Below, piece after piece: positions 1-7,522 of a stretch of DNA of 12,282 bases. Numbering within the stretch: the stretch's first letter is position 1; every line of letters begins with the position of its first letter. The stretch comes from Mucilaginibacter sp. (GTDB taxonomy: Bacteria; Bacteroidota; Bacteroidia; Sphingobacteriales; Sphingobacteriaceae): NCBI GenBank assembly GCA_019235595.1, contig JAFAKI010000016.1, positions 1 through 12,282 on the forward strand. Reading direction: 5' to 3'. The notes beneath the pieces are model-generated. The model had not been told where the DNA came from and made no database searches. It saw only the letters and a list, made by a program, of their open reading frames with translations. A program made the position numbers and the translations under genes.

Positions 1-1991
1 TTTGTTCCGTTATTGACATTCATGCCGTCATTAAAGGTATTCTTCTGATAGCTGGCACCTGCCAATGCGTTTACGCTGATACGCCCAAATGTATTGTTGT
101 ACGTCAAGATACCGTCGGTATACAAAGATTGATCATTGTAACGGGTATAATTCCATGTACCGTTAGGGCTTACGCTTACCGAATTTCCATCGGCTGCAAA
201 CCGGTAATCCCTCGTTACGTCATTGTAATCAATATTGCCCCTGGCTTCAAACTTAAGGTGATCAACGATTTCATAAGACGCTTTCACACTTGCTATAGCC
301 CTGTTTGATTTTTGCAACCTGGGGTCATTATAGAGTTCCCAATATGGGTTGTTTTGTTTTTCTTCTGTTGAATACCAGTTCATTTTATACATGTTCCTGT
401 TGGTATCAATTACCTGGTAATTCTGTTTGTAATAGTTAAAGTCCCGGTCCCTTGCAAACAAATACAGGCCGGTAAGCGGGTTATTGTAGTAACCGGCTCC
501 TGGGCGGTTATGCGATATTTCGGAAGAGAAAATCACATTGGAACTTAACGTCAATTTATCATTCAATAATTTGGTGCTCTGATTGAACGAAAAATTGTTT
601 TTGCCATATGTATTTGTCGGCATTACGCCCCGCGATGAGATGTTTGCATAGGAGAAATAGACAGTCGTTTTGTCATTACCGCCATGAATTGCTACCGAAT
701 TGGTAATAGTGTTGCCTAATCTGAAAAAATCTTTAATGTAATTGTTTTGATAATTTCCTGTAACATTATTAACAACAGAGCTATTGATATTGACGAGCCC
801 AGCCGGAAGAACTGATGAAGCCGGAGGTGTCCAGCTATAGTCGCCCCCTACTGAGCCATATCGATATTGAAAATCGGGAAGGCCGGATACTTGTTCAAAA
901 ACAGTACTGTTGTCAAAGTCGATGGATACGTGGCCGGCTTTACCTTTTTTGGTAGTAATTAAAATGACCCCATTAGCGCCCTGACTACCATAGAGGATAG
1001 CTGCATTGGCGCCTCTCAATATGCTGACACTTTCTATATCTGCCGGGTTGATGGATGAAAGCCCATCACCACCGTCAGTTCCACCGTAAGAGCCAGGTTG
1101 CATGCCTTTATTATTTACAAGAGGAACCCCGTCGATCACATAAAGAGCCTCGCTGAGTCCAGTCAAAGATTTGTTTCCTCTTAACACTGCCTTCGTCGAA
1201 CCGCCGGCACCAGAGCTGCTGATCTTGATATCAAGACCTGCTGCCTTACCGCTAAGAGCGTCCACAAAATTGGTGTTAGCCGCTTTTCTCAATTCATCGC
1301 CGCCTACCTGCTGGGTAGCATAGCTTAAGGCTTTCTTTTCCCTTTTGATACCCAATGCGGTAACAACCACTTCGTTAAGACCTTTGTTTGAACTCGTCAG
1401 CGTTACATTGATAGACGTTTTACCGGTAACCGCTATTTCTTGGGTATCATAACCTATAAATGAAACTATCAGCACAGCGTTATCAGGCACGTTAATGGAG
1501 AACAAGCCATTAGCATCAGAAACTGTACCTGTGCCGGTACCTTTTACCTTGATTGATACGCCTGGTAATGGAACACCTTTGTCATCAACAACTTTACCGG
1601 TAACCACCTTATTGGCAACAGCTTCGTTTTTGCCGGTAATTACGATCAGGTTATTATCCAATTGTGTGTAGGTAAAGTCAGTGTTTGCCAGTAACTGATC
1701 GAGAACTGTAGTAACGTTCTCGTTTTGAACGTTGATCGAAATGTTTTTAGCAGGCGGTATTTTACGCTCGCTAAATACAAAATGATAATTGGTTTGCTTT
1801 TGAATGGCGGTGATAACTTTCTTAAAGTCAGCCGATTTTAAATTAAGGCTAACTTTTTGCTGCGAGTAAACATTTGCTAATGCCTGCAGATTGAAAATTG
1901 CCAAAAATACTAGTGTCAATTTCATTATTAATATGGACTTGATTAGCCGATATCTATCTCTTACACCCGGGAGGTGTTTAAAATATTTCAT
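1..1991 (-). CDS. SusC/RagA-family TonB-linked outer-membrane receptor with STN domain (3' part outside window)
   Basis: Outer-membrane channel that would import an oligosaccharide with a SusD lipoprotein, energised by TonB. The frame stays open for 663 codons from ATG at 1991 to the left edge, so the C-terminal half of the barrel is missing. Visible in order: a long basic lead and hydrophobic signal segment (about 1-45, ending near NVYSQQ); an STN domain (about 48-118); a carboxypeptidase-regulatory-like domain (about 130-200) with GKVVDDKGVPLPGVSIKVKG; a TonB-box-like EVVVTALG at 207-214; and a plug domain (about 229-350) with YVIDGVPL and SILRGANAAILYGSQGANGV. The rest is barrel sequence. 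A second ATG at 1925 (MKLTLVFLAIFNLQALA) would also give a signal peptide; I chose 1991 because relatives commonly carry the longer leader. The STN domain and the adjacent sigma/FecR genes indicate substrate-dependent transenvelope signalling. The substrate is inferred, not shown; the divergent GH29 hints at fucosylated glycans. Confidence 0.95.
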   Translation of the reverse strand, partial: MKYFKHLPGVRDRYRLIKSILIMKLTLVFLAIFNLQALANVYSQQKVSLNLKSADFKKVITAIQKQTNYHFVFSERKIPPAKNISINVQNENVTTVLDQLLANTDFTYTQLDNNLIVITGKNEAVANKVVTGKVVDDKGVPLPGVSIKVKGTGTGTVSDANGLFSINVPDNAVLIVSFIGYDTQEIAVTGKTSINVTLTSSNKGLNEVVVTALGIKREKKALSYATQQVGGDELRKAANTNFVDALSGKAAGLDIKISSSGAGGSTKAVLRGNKSLTGLSEALYVIDGVPLVNNKGMQPGSYGGTDGGDGLSSINPADIESVSILRGANAAILYGSQGANGVILITTKKGKAGHVSIDFDNSTVFEQVSGLPDFQYRYGSVGGDYSWTPPASSVLPAGLVNINSSVVNNVTGNYQNNYIKDFFRLGNTITNSVAIHGGNDKTTVYFSYANISSRGVMPTNTYGKNNFSFNQSTKLLNDKLTLSSNVIFSSEISHNRPGAGYYNNPLTGLYLFARDRDFNYYKQNYQVIDTNRNMYKMNWYSTEEKQNNPYWELYNDPRLQKSNRAIASVKASYEIVDHLKFEARGNIDYNDVTRDYRFAADGNSVSVSPNGTWNYTRYNDQSLYTDGILTYNNTFGRISVNALAGASYQKNTFNDGMNVNNGT

Positions 1992-2027
1992 ACTTTTACA
2001 TAATTAAAGGTGAATGAGTACATAGCT

Positions 2028-2048
2028 ACATTCTGTTCCAGAGAATGT
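2028..2048 (-). promoter_or_regulatory. Perfect inverted repeat in the susC leader
   Basis: The 7-bp arms ACATTCT (2028-2034) and AGAATGT (2042-2048) are perfectly complementary around a 7-base spacer. They lie 37 bases upstream of the receptor start, in the 175-base gap after fecR. There is no following T-tract, so it is not a typical intrinsic terminator. It could be an operator or a leader-RNA hairpin. No convincing TAnnTTTG element is visible in this gap, which fits transcription by the neighbouring ECF sigma factor. Function is inferred only from position and symmetry. Confidence 0.3.
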
Positions 2049-2166
2049 GGCACGATTAATTAACGGATGTTCATCTTTTCCGGGGGTTACCTTGCACGGT
2101 GATTCCCGTTTTTTTTGGTTGGTGAGTAAGTTTTTTTCAATCCATAAGCATTTAAGTTAATTAGGG

Positions 2167-3243
2167 TTAATAAATAGATACTGTCTGGTTTTTATACTTA
2201 TAATTAAATGGCTCTATCAACTTCAAAGCATTTAATGCCTCGACAATATTTTCTTTCACAAAAACGCCTGTAAAACGGTAATCTTTAGCATCTCCGTTTT
2301 TAAACTTAATTTTTATACCATACCATCTTTCCATCCGGTTAGCGAGGTCGCTGAATGCTTCATCTTTAAAAACAAGTTCATTGTTTACCCATGAAGTCTC
2401 AACTATCGTGGTATCATTTGATCTGAGGTGAGTTAGGTTAGTAAGCGAATAATTGGTATCGCTGTCCTCTGAGTTGGATAAATTATTATTTATCCGGGGC
2501 TTTTTAAAGGTTTTATTATTTAGAATTAATTTCTCATTGGGTTTCAGTATGATTCTGTCCGATGGGCGGTCAGACAACGTCACTTCAATAGCGCCTTTTA
2601 TAAGGGTTGTTTCGCTGTTCTTGTCATTGGCATACGATTTCACGTTAAACTTAGTACCCAATACCCTGACGTTCATCTTGCCTGCATGCACAATGAACGG
2701 ATGGGCGTGGTCCTTAGCCACATTAAAAAAAGCTTCACCATCCAGGTAAACCTCCCGTGTAAGCCCGGTAAACGAAGAAGGATATCTTAAAACAGTTTCG
2801 GAATTTAAAGTAACGACAGATCCATCGCTCAAATAAATTTTAGACTTGGTGCGGCTTGGGGTTTTTGTAACGGCCTCATTGCCTGTCTTCGCAGCGCCAG
2901 GTGATTGCCATGAGTAATGATAATAAGCGAATACCCCAATCCCTAACAATAATACCGCAGCGAGGCTTCGCCACAAAAGAGGTAATCTTCTGATCCTACT
3001 TTTTTTTGAATCAGCATCATCAAAATCTTCAGGTATAGTAATTCTGTTTCTTATACGATGAAACAATAACGCTTCGTTGGAATACTTTTGCTCGTCCTGC
3101 GCCCAGTAGGTTTTGAAGAAATCATGTTGTTGACGACACTCTTCATCATTGGCCAGTATATAGTTCAACTCTGCTAACTCGCTTTCATCTATCTGATCTG
3201 AAAGCTTTTTAGTAAGCAATTGAATAAATCTATCGTTGACCAT
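2167..3243 (-). CDS. FecR-family anti-sigma factor with C-terminal DUF4974
   Basis: Inner-membrane anti-sigma factor: the cytoplasmic N-terminus binds the ECF sigma factor and the periplasmic part receives the signal from the STN domain of the SusC-like receptor. The 358-residue product from ATG at 3243 shows a cytoplasmic domain (about 1-88, beginning MVNDRFIQLLTKKLS, as in relatives), one membrane segment (about 89-108, LLWRSLAAVLLLGIGVFAYY), a FecR domain (about 135-204, with KIYLSDGSVVTLNS, REVYLDGEAFFNV and VRVLGTKFNV), and DUF4974 (about 289-358, with LVFKDEAFSDLANRMERWYG). The frame extends 12 codons upstream to a TTG at 3279, but ATG at 3243 matches family N-termini and leaves a 54-base gap to the sigma gene stop. 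It lies between the sigma gene and susC on the same strand, the standard order. The sigma-FecR-SusC circuit is established for the family; the ligand is unknown. Confidence 0.93.
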   Translation of the reverse strand: MVNDRFIQLLTKKLSDQIDESELAELNYILANDEECRQQHDFFKTYWAQDEQKYSNEALLFHRIRNRITIPEDFDDADSKKSRIRRLPLLWRSLAAVLLLGIGVFAYYHYSWQSPGAAKTGNEAVTKTPSRTKSKIYLSDGSVVTLNSETVLRYPSSFTGLTREVYLDGEAFFNVAKDHAHPFIVHAGKMNVRVLGTKFNVKSYANDKNSETTLIKGAIEVTLSDRPSDRIILKPNEKLILNNKTFKKPRINNNLSNSEDSDTNYSLTNLTHLRSNDTTIVETSWVNNELVFKDEAFSDLANRMERWYGIKIKFKNGDAKDYRFTGVFVKENIVEALNALKLIEPFNYKYKNQTVSIY

Positions 3244-3297
3244 CAGGCTTGTAAAATATTGGTTTTGATGGGAGGACAATCTTTTTTCAGAAATTGC

Positions 3298-3948
3298 CTA
3301 CAAGCCGATGAAAAATATTTTTATTGCAAGAAGAGTTAGTGTAAATCCTATTATGGGAGTAATGATTGTAGCACTATTAGTGGATTTACCAGACAACTGA
3401 TGCTCAGATAAAATCGCACTCAATTTTTTTATGGCCCTGAATAATTGTGTCTGTACGGTGCGTGGCGAAATGTTCAGTATCTCCGCTACTTCCTTATATT
3501 TCATTCCGTCTTCCTTTATCAGCTTAAATATGATGCAGGCTTGTTGGGGTAATTTTGAGATAGCCTGATCAAGAAGAAAATGAAGTTCTTTACGTTCCAA
3601 TTCCCTTTCAGGGTCATAAGTATTAATGAATTCAACTTTATCGGAGGACTCGATTTGAACAAGATGAATGTTGGAGTACTTTTTAACGTAGTTTAAGGAT
3701 TGGTTCTTAACGCAGACGAATAAGTAGGTTTCGGGGTTGATAATCCCCGTTAAACTCCTCCTTCCTTCCCAACACTTTACAAAGACATCAGACACTATCT
3801 CCTCAGCCGCTTCCTTCTGATGCACGTATAATATACAAAACTTTATCAGCCTGTTATTCAGGCTATAAAACAGCGATTCGAATGCCTTCAGGTCATCATC
3901 AAAACAGATTTGCTTCCATAAACCTAAGGTATCGGGCCTGTGTTTCAA
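3298..3948 (-). CDS. ECF RNA polymerase sigma factor with hydrophobic C-terminal tail
   Basis: Directs RNA polymerase to the promoter of the downstream receptor genes when released by FecR. The 216-residue product has a sigma region 2 (about 24-90, with AFESLFYSLNNRLIKFC and EEIVSDVFVKCWE) and a sigma region 4 (about 120-178) whose helix-turn-helix is MKYKEVAEILNISPRTVQTQ. The only plausible start is TTG at 3948: an in-frame TGA lies about eight codons upstream and there is no ATG until deep inside region 4. After region 4 there is an unusual tail, residues 193-216 (SATIITPIIGFTLTLLAIK followed by IFFIGL), long and apolar enough to enter or contact the membrane. The gene is first in the sigma-fecR-susC series and divergent from the fucosidase. 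A weak promoter-like TAAGTTTT with TTTA 20 bases upstream is visible on this strand in the divergent gap, but is not convincing. Confidence 0.93.
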   Translation of the reverse strand: MKHRPDTLGLWKQICFDDDLKAFESLFYSLNNRLIKFCILYVHQKEAAEEIVSDVFVKCWEGRRSLTGIINPETYLFVCVKNQSLNYVKKYSNIHLVQIESSDKVEFINTYDPERELERKELHFLLDQAISKLPQQACIIFKLIKEDGMKYKEVAEILNISPRTVQTQLFRAIKKLSAILSEHQLSGKSTNSATIITPIIGFTLTLLAIKIFFIGL

Positions 3949-4079
3949 ATGCTTTTCAGTTAAGTTATATCACAATAATACGATTTAACTTATAAATTCA
4001 TAGGAAAACTTAATATTTTTTTAATAAGTAGGTAAACTTCTTAAAAAACTAAACAATGTGAGCAAGTTATTAACAGTAA

Positions 4080-4111
4080 TTGTCATTAGTAGGTATAAAC
4101 TCGTCTATTTG
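4080..4111 (+). promoter_or_regulatory. Candidate Bacteroidota-type promoter for the fucosidase gene
   Basis: A TTG at 4080-4082 is followed after 21 bases by TCTATTTG at 4104-4111, one mismatch from the Bacteroidota -7 consensus TAnnTTTG. Transcription would start around 4117, giving a short A-rich leader of roughly 25 bases before the ATG at 4144. It sits in the 195-base gap between the divergent sigma and fucosidase genes. If real, the fucosidase can be transcribed by the housekeeping sigma factor independently of the ECF circuit. Such motifs are short and can arise by chance. Confidence 0.4.
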
Positions 4112-4143
4112 AGTTAATTTCAGACCAGCAATCAGCAAAAAAA

Positions 4144-5586
4144 ATGAAAAAAACGCTCACGCTATTAGCAATAGTATTTACTACAATTACCGGACTTTTT
4201 GCGCAGGAACACCAGATGTCAAAAAGTTACATACCCCCTGATGACCAATTAGTAAAAGAAAAACTGGCCGGCTGGCAGGACCTCAAATTCGGCCTGTTTA
4301 TGCACTGGGGGACTTATAGTCAATGGGGCGTGGTGGAGAGCTGGAGCATATGCCCCGAAGATGAAGGCTGGACACAACGACGTGGCCCGTACAGCGCAAG
4401 TTACAATACTTACAAAACAGCTTATGAAAATTTGCAGACCACTTTTAATCCAACCAAATTCAATCCTGAAAAATGGGTACAGGCAGCAAAAAATGCCGGG
4501 ATGAAATATGTGGTTTTTACAACCAAGCATCATGACGGGTTTTGCATGTTCGATACCAAGCAAACGGATTACAAAATAACAAGCTCAAAAACACCTTTCT
4601 CGTCCAATTCGCGAAGCAATGTCACCAAAGAGATATTCAACGCCTTCAGGAAAGAGAATTTTATGATCGGTGCTTACTTTTCCAAGCCTGACTGGCATAC
4701 AGAATATTATTGGTGGCCATACTTTCCGCCTAAAGACCGCAATGTAAATTATGACCCGGCAAAATATCCTGAGCGTTGGCAAAAGTTCAAAGATTTCACC
4801 TATAACCAAATTGGCGAATTGATGAGTGATTATGGTAAAGTAGATATTTTATGGCTTGATGGCGGCTGGGTGAGGCCCAAAAGTACTATCGACGCAAATG
4901 TCGACTGGCAAAAAACCATTACTTACGATCAGAATATCGACATGCCAAAAATTGCGGCAATGGCCCGCACCAAACAACCCGGATTGATCGTTGTCGACCG
5001 CACGGTTACCGGCCAATATGAAAACTATACTACACCTGAACAACAGGTGCCAGATGTTCCATTGGATCACCCGTGGGAAAGCTGTATCACAATGGGTAAC
5101 TCGTGGAGCTATGTGCCGGGCGATCATTATAAGTCTGCGGATCAGATCATTTCATTACTGGTTAAGATCGTCTCACGTGGTGGCAATTTACTAATGAATA
5201 TCGGTCCCGGCCCTGATGGCGACTGGGACCCGGTGGCGTATGACAGATTGCAGCAAATTGGCAACTGGATGAAAATAAACGGCGAGGGTATCTATAACAC
5301 CACAGCGGTAACGCCATATTCTGAAGGGAATACTTTTTATACTAAACTCAAGAATTCGAATACTATTTATGCTTTTATTTTAGCAGACAATGGCGTCGTT
5401 ACGTTGCATGAAAAAGTTTTTTTTCATTTAAAGGTCGGCGGTAAGGTAAAAAAGATCAGCTTACTTGGCGTTGATAAGAAGCTAAAATGGGCGCAATACG
5501 GAGACAGTATTAACGTAATTATACCCAAAGATTTACAAACTAATAGCGGGTTAAATAATGCCGCTGCGTTTAAGATTCAATTTTAA
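4144..5586 (+). CDS. Secreted GH29 alpha-L-fucosidase
   Basis: Retaining glycoside hydrolase expected to release alpha-linked L-fucose from glycans in the periplasm or at the surface. The 480-residue product begins with a clear signal peptide (KKTLTLLAIVFTTITGLFA, likely cleavage before Q21). GH29 landmarks follow: FGLFMHWGTYS (50-59) at the first barrel strand, KYVVFTTKHHDGFCMF (121-136), and VDILWLDGGW (233-242), where D239 is at the place of the catalytic nucleophile. WESCITMGNSWSY (311-323) contains E312, a candidate acid/base, and GGNLLMNIGPGPDG (346-359) follows. The C-terminal stretch (about 390-480) looks like the usual beta-sandwich. Length is normal for a compact family member. It is divergent from the sigma gene of the glycan-receptor module, supporting a polysaccharide-utilisation role, though SusD and other glycosidases are not in view. 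Linkage specificity cannot be read from sequence alone. Confidence 0.94.
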   Translation: MKKTLTLLAIVFTTITGLFAQEHQMSKSYIPPDDQLVKEKLAGWQDLKFGLFMHWGTYSQWGVVESWSICPEDEGWTQRRGPYSASYNTYKTAYENLQTTFNPTKFNPEKWVQAAKNAGMKYVVFTTKHHDGFCMFDTKQTDYKITSSKTPFSSNSRSNVTKEIFNAFRKENFMIGAYFSKPDWHTEYYWWPYFPPKDRNVNYDPAKYPERWQKFKDFTYNQIGELMSDYGKVDILWLDGGWVRPKSTIDANVDWQKTITYDQNIDMPKIAAMARTKQPGLIVVDRTVTGQYENYTTPEQQVPDVPLDHPWESCITMGNSWSYVPGDHYKSADQIISLLVKIVSRGGNLLMNIGPGPDGDWDPVAYDRLQQIGNWMKINGEGIYNTTAVTPYSEGNTFYTKLKNSNTIYAFILADNGVVTLHEKVFFHLKVGGKVKKISLLGVDKKLKWAQYGDSINVIIPKDLQTNSGLNNAAAFKIQF

Positions 5587-5670
5587 TATACTAAAAGACG
5601 GGCCTGGGTGCGCCGGAAGGGTTGAATAATATGCTGGCGATGTTACGGAAAACTATTAATTGCAAAGTTT

Positions 5671-6594
5671 TTATGTAAACTCCTTCTTAAACGAAGCCGG
5701 CGATACCCCCGTATGTTTTTTAAAGTAATTACTAAAATGCGCCATTTCGGTAAAACCCAATCGGTAGCCTACCTCCTTAATGGACAAGGCAGAATGCTGT
5801 AACAAAGATTTCGCCTCGGCAATGGTTTTCTCGGCTATCCAGGTGCCAATGGCTTTGCCTGTTTTGGTTTTGATCACATTACTCAGGTAGTTGGGGTGAA
5901 GGTTTTGTGCGTCGGCATACTCCTGTATTCGGTATACCTGGTCGGCTTTGCCGGAGCTTATATCACGATAGTGCCTTTCCAGCAATTGCTTAAATTTCTT
6001 TACGATCTGTGAACTGCGATTACCTTCATAAATCGGGTTATAATCTAACCAAAAATATTCTTTTATTTTTAAAAGCAATACCACAAACAAATTAGCGATC
6101 AGCCTGCTGCGGTAAGGTGAGTGACCAGTATACTCTTTATGTATCTGCAAATAAATCCGCTCAAATTCAGCAAATACTTCCGGGCTCACTACCCTTGCCG
6201 GAAATGTTTCTGCGAGTAAAAAAGGAAACTCATCAAAAATATCGGCATGAACATTTGCTTTTAGAAAGGACTCATTTAACGTGATCAAATACACCTCGTT
6301 GATGTTCGTCCACTGATACGAGCGGATATGACCGGGATTAGTAAAATAAATCGTGCCGGGTTTGGTCTCAAAGGTCTGATCATCTATAGTATACCTTGCG
6401 TTCCCATCCTTCGAAAAAATAAATACAAAAAAATTCAGCCTTGATGCAGGTGAGCCGAACGGCTTTCCTCCACTCAAATTCTTTAGATTAAATATGGTAA
6501 AGTCAGTCCGCTCATCTATCAGGTCTGTTGAAAACCCCAGGTTACGGTACTGATCATACAGCGTATTGAATATCTTGATATTACCTTCTTTCAT
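5671..6594 (-). CDS. AraC-family transcriptional regulator
   Basis: DNA-binding regulator, probably an activator responding to a small ligand. The 307-residue product has an N-terminal cupin-like sensor region (about 45-110, including ARYTIDDQTFETKPGTIYFT and NPGHIRSYQW), an alpha-helical linker, and a C-terminal AraC DNA-binding domain (about 205-305). The two helix-turn-helix units are at about 222-243 (IQEYADAQNLHPNYLSNV) and 271-292 (SIKEVGYRLGFTEMAHFSNY), ending in the family signature FKKHTGVSPASFKK. The ATG at 6594 is the only sensible start. It is divergent from the two SDR genes across a 106-base gap that holds a 21-bp-period direct repeat, a probable binding site, so control of the SDR pair and of itself is the likely job. 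It is convergent with the fucosidase, with 84 unremarkable bases between, and no evidence links the two. The ligand is unknown. Confidence 0.93.
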   Translation of the reverse strand: MKEGNIKIFNTLYDQYRNLGFSTDLIDERTDFTIFNLKNLSGGKPFGSPASRLNFFVFIFSKDGNARYTIDDQTFETKPGTIYFTNPGHIRSYQWTNINEVYLITLNESFLKANVHADIFDEFPFLLAETFPARVVSPEVFAEFERIYLQIHKEYTGHSPYRSRLIANLFVVLLLKIKEYFWLDYNPIYEGNRSSQIVKKFKQLLERHYRDISSGKADQVYRIQEYADAQNLHPNYLSNVIKTKTGKAIGTWIAEKTIAEAKSLLQHSALSIKEVGYRLGFTEMAHFSNYFKKHTGVSPASFKKEFT

Positions 6595-6610
6595 TCCTTA
6601 TCCGGCGGTT

Positions 6611-6649
6611 CTTAGGATTATGCAAGTCATGCTTAGGATTTCGCAATTC
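6611..6649. promoter_or_regulatory. Probable AraC-family operator: two direct half-sites, 21-bp period
   Basis: CTTAGGATTATGCAAGTC (6611-6628) and CTTAGGATTTCGCAATTC (6632-6649) agree at 15 of 18 positions and start exactly 21 bp apart. The first nine bases are identical and a GCAA block is conserved at positions 12-15 of each. Two 17-18 bp direct half-sites spaced by two helical turns are the arrangement contacted by the two helix-turn-helix units of AraC-type dimers (araI is the standard example). The promoter-proximal copy ends 18 bp before a -7-like CAACTTTG (6668-6675, one mismatch from TAnnTTTG) and would cover the -33 region, where no good TTG is visible. This fits a promoter that depends on the activator. 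The regulator gene is immediately adjacent. Binding is inferred. Confidence 0.6.
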
Positions 6650-6700
6650 CGGGGGGCGTATTCTCCACAACTTTGTCTTGTCAATAAACATAAACAAAAA

Positions 6701-7441
6701 ATGAAAACATTAGAAAACAAAGTTGCACTGGTAACCGGTGCCTCAAGAGGGATAGGAGCAGCAATAGCTTCTGAATTAGCAAAAAACGGCGCTGCCGTAG
6801 TTGTAAATTATGCCGGCGGTAAAGCTGCTGCCGATGAAACTGTTGCAGCCATTGTTGCAGCAGGTGGTAAAGCCATAGCCATACAAGGCGATGTAAGCAA
6901 AACAGAAGACATGACACATCTCTTCGACGAAGCCATCGCTGCCTTTGGTAAAATTGATATCCTGGTTAACAATGCCGGCATCATGATCACCAAATTGATT
7001 AAAGATACAACTGATGAAGACTATACCCGTCAGTTCGATATCAATGTAAAAGGCACTTTCAACACCCTGCGTGAAGCAGCAACCAAACTGGCCAATAACG
7101 GCAGCGTGATCAATCTTTCATCAACCACAACACGTTTAATGTTCCCTACTTATGCGACTTACGTGGCCACCAAAGGAGCTGTTGAACAATTGACCCGCGT
7201 ATTCGCAAAAGAAGTTGGCGCTAAAGGCATCAATGTAAACTCCATATCACCCGGCCCTACCAATACCGAACTTTTCACCACTGGTAAACCACAGGAAGTA
7301 ATGGACCGCCTGGCATCATTATCTGCCTTTAACAGATTGGGCGAACCACAAGACATCGCCAACGTAGTCGTTTTCCTTGCTAGCGATGCAGCTAAATGGA
7401 TCTCTGGGCAAAATATAGGGCTAAACGGAGCAGTGGCATAA
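6701..7441 (+). CDS. SDR-family NAD(P)-dependent oxidoreductase (first of a tandem pair)
   Basis: Cytosolic classical short-chain dehydrogenase/reductase of FabG-like form, 246 residues, reducing or oxidising a carbonyl/alcohol whose identity is unknown. Cofactor motif TGASRGIG at 12-19, whose Arg favours NADP(H) in relatives; DVSK at 64-67; NNAG at 90-93; the active-site tetrad N115, S141, Y154 and K158 (YVATK); PG at 184-185 after NVNSIS. All landmarks of a working enzyme are present. I chose ATG at 6701 rather than the in-frame ATG at 6566: the extra 45 residues have no SDR character, would overlap the divergent araC gene, and would contain the operator repeat. The leader is A-rich with no Shine-Dalgarno, normal here. 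The product is clearly paralogous to the next gene, sharing the first ten residues exactly. Probably activated by the divergent AraC-type regulator. Confidence 0.94.
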   Translation: MKTLENKVALVTGASRGIGAAIASELAKNGAAVVVNYAGGKAAADETVAAIVAAGGKAIAIQGDVSKTEDMTHLFDEAIAAFGKIDILVNNAGIMITKLIKDTTDEDYTRQFDINVKGTFNTLREAATKLANNGSVINLSSTTTRLMFPTYATYVATKGAVEQLTRVFAKEVGAKGINVNSISPGPTNTELFTTGKPQEVMDRLASLSAFNRLGEPQDIANVVVFLASDAAKWISGQNIGLNGAVA

Positions 7442-7444
7442 TGA

Positions 7445-7481
7445 AGTCCGGAAGTCCGCATAAGTCGGAAAGTCCGGAAGT
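7445..7481. repeat. Degenerate 8-bp repeats (AGTCCGGA) between the SDR genes
   Basis: Successive units AGTCCGGA (7445), AGTCCGCATA (7453), AGTCGGAA (7463), AGTCCGGA (7471) and a partial AGT (7479) start four bases after the stop of the first SDR gene. The core TCCGGA is self-complementary, so single-stranded forms could fold. A short CAATCAATCAATC run (7488-7500) follows. No recombinase gene or longer repeat unit is present. It may be a small mobile-type intergenic repeat or slippage-prone spacer; the function is unknown. Confidence 0.55.
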
Positions 7482-7522
7482 AAAAAACAATCAATCAATC
7501 ACACAATTAAATTACAATTATC

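Noticed and set aside
1..1991. Possible broken susC pseudogene because the gene runs to the edge
   Set aside because: All 663 codons in view are open and every expected domain is in order; it is simply cut by the window.
2050..2120. Riboswitch or structured element in the fecR-susC gap
   Set aside because: Only a weak, interrupted pairing (GGG...ACC/GGT...CCC) can be drawn and no known riboswitch signature is recognisable.
3244..3279. FecR start at TTG 3279 (12 extra residues)
   Set aside because: The ATG at 3243 gives the N-terminus usual for the family (MVNDRFIQLL) without needing a rare start codon.
4249..5194. Open frames overlapping the fucosidase gene on the minus strand and in another plus frame
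   Set aside because: They lie wholly inside a convincing GH29 gene, show no domain character, and have no start context; they are frame shadows.
5587..5670. Terminator between the convergent fucosidase and araC genes
   Set aside because: Only short GC-rich fragments are present; no stem of useful length followed by a T-run on either strand.
6566..6700. N-terminal extension of the first SDR protein from ATG at 6566
   Set aside because: It would overlap the divergent araC gene, encode the operator repeat, and precede a perfectly good SDR start (MKTLENKVAL) shared with the downstream paralogue.
7445..7481. CRISPR array
   Set aside because: Units are 8-10 bp without spacers and no cas gene is near.
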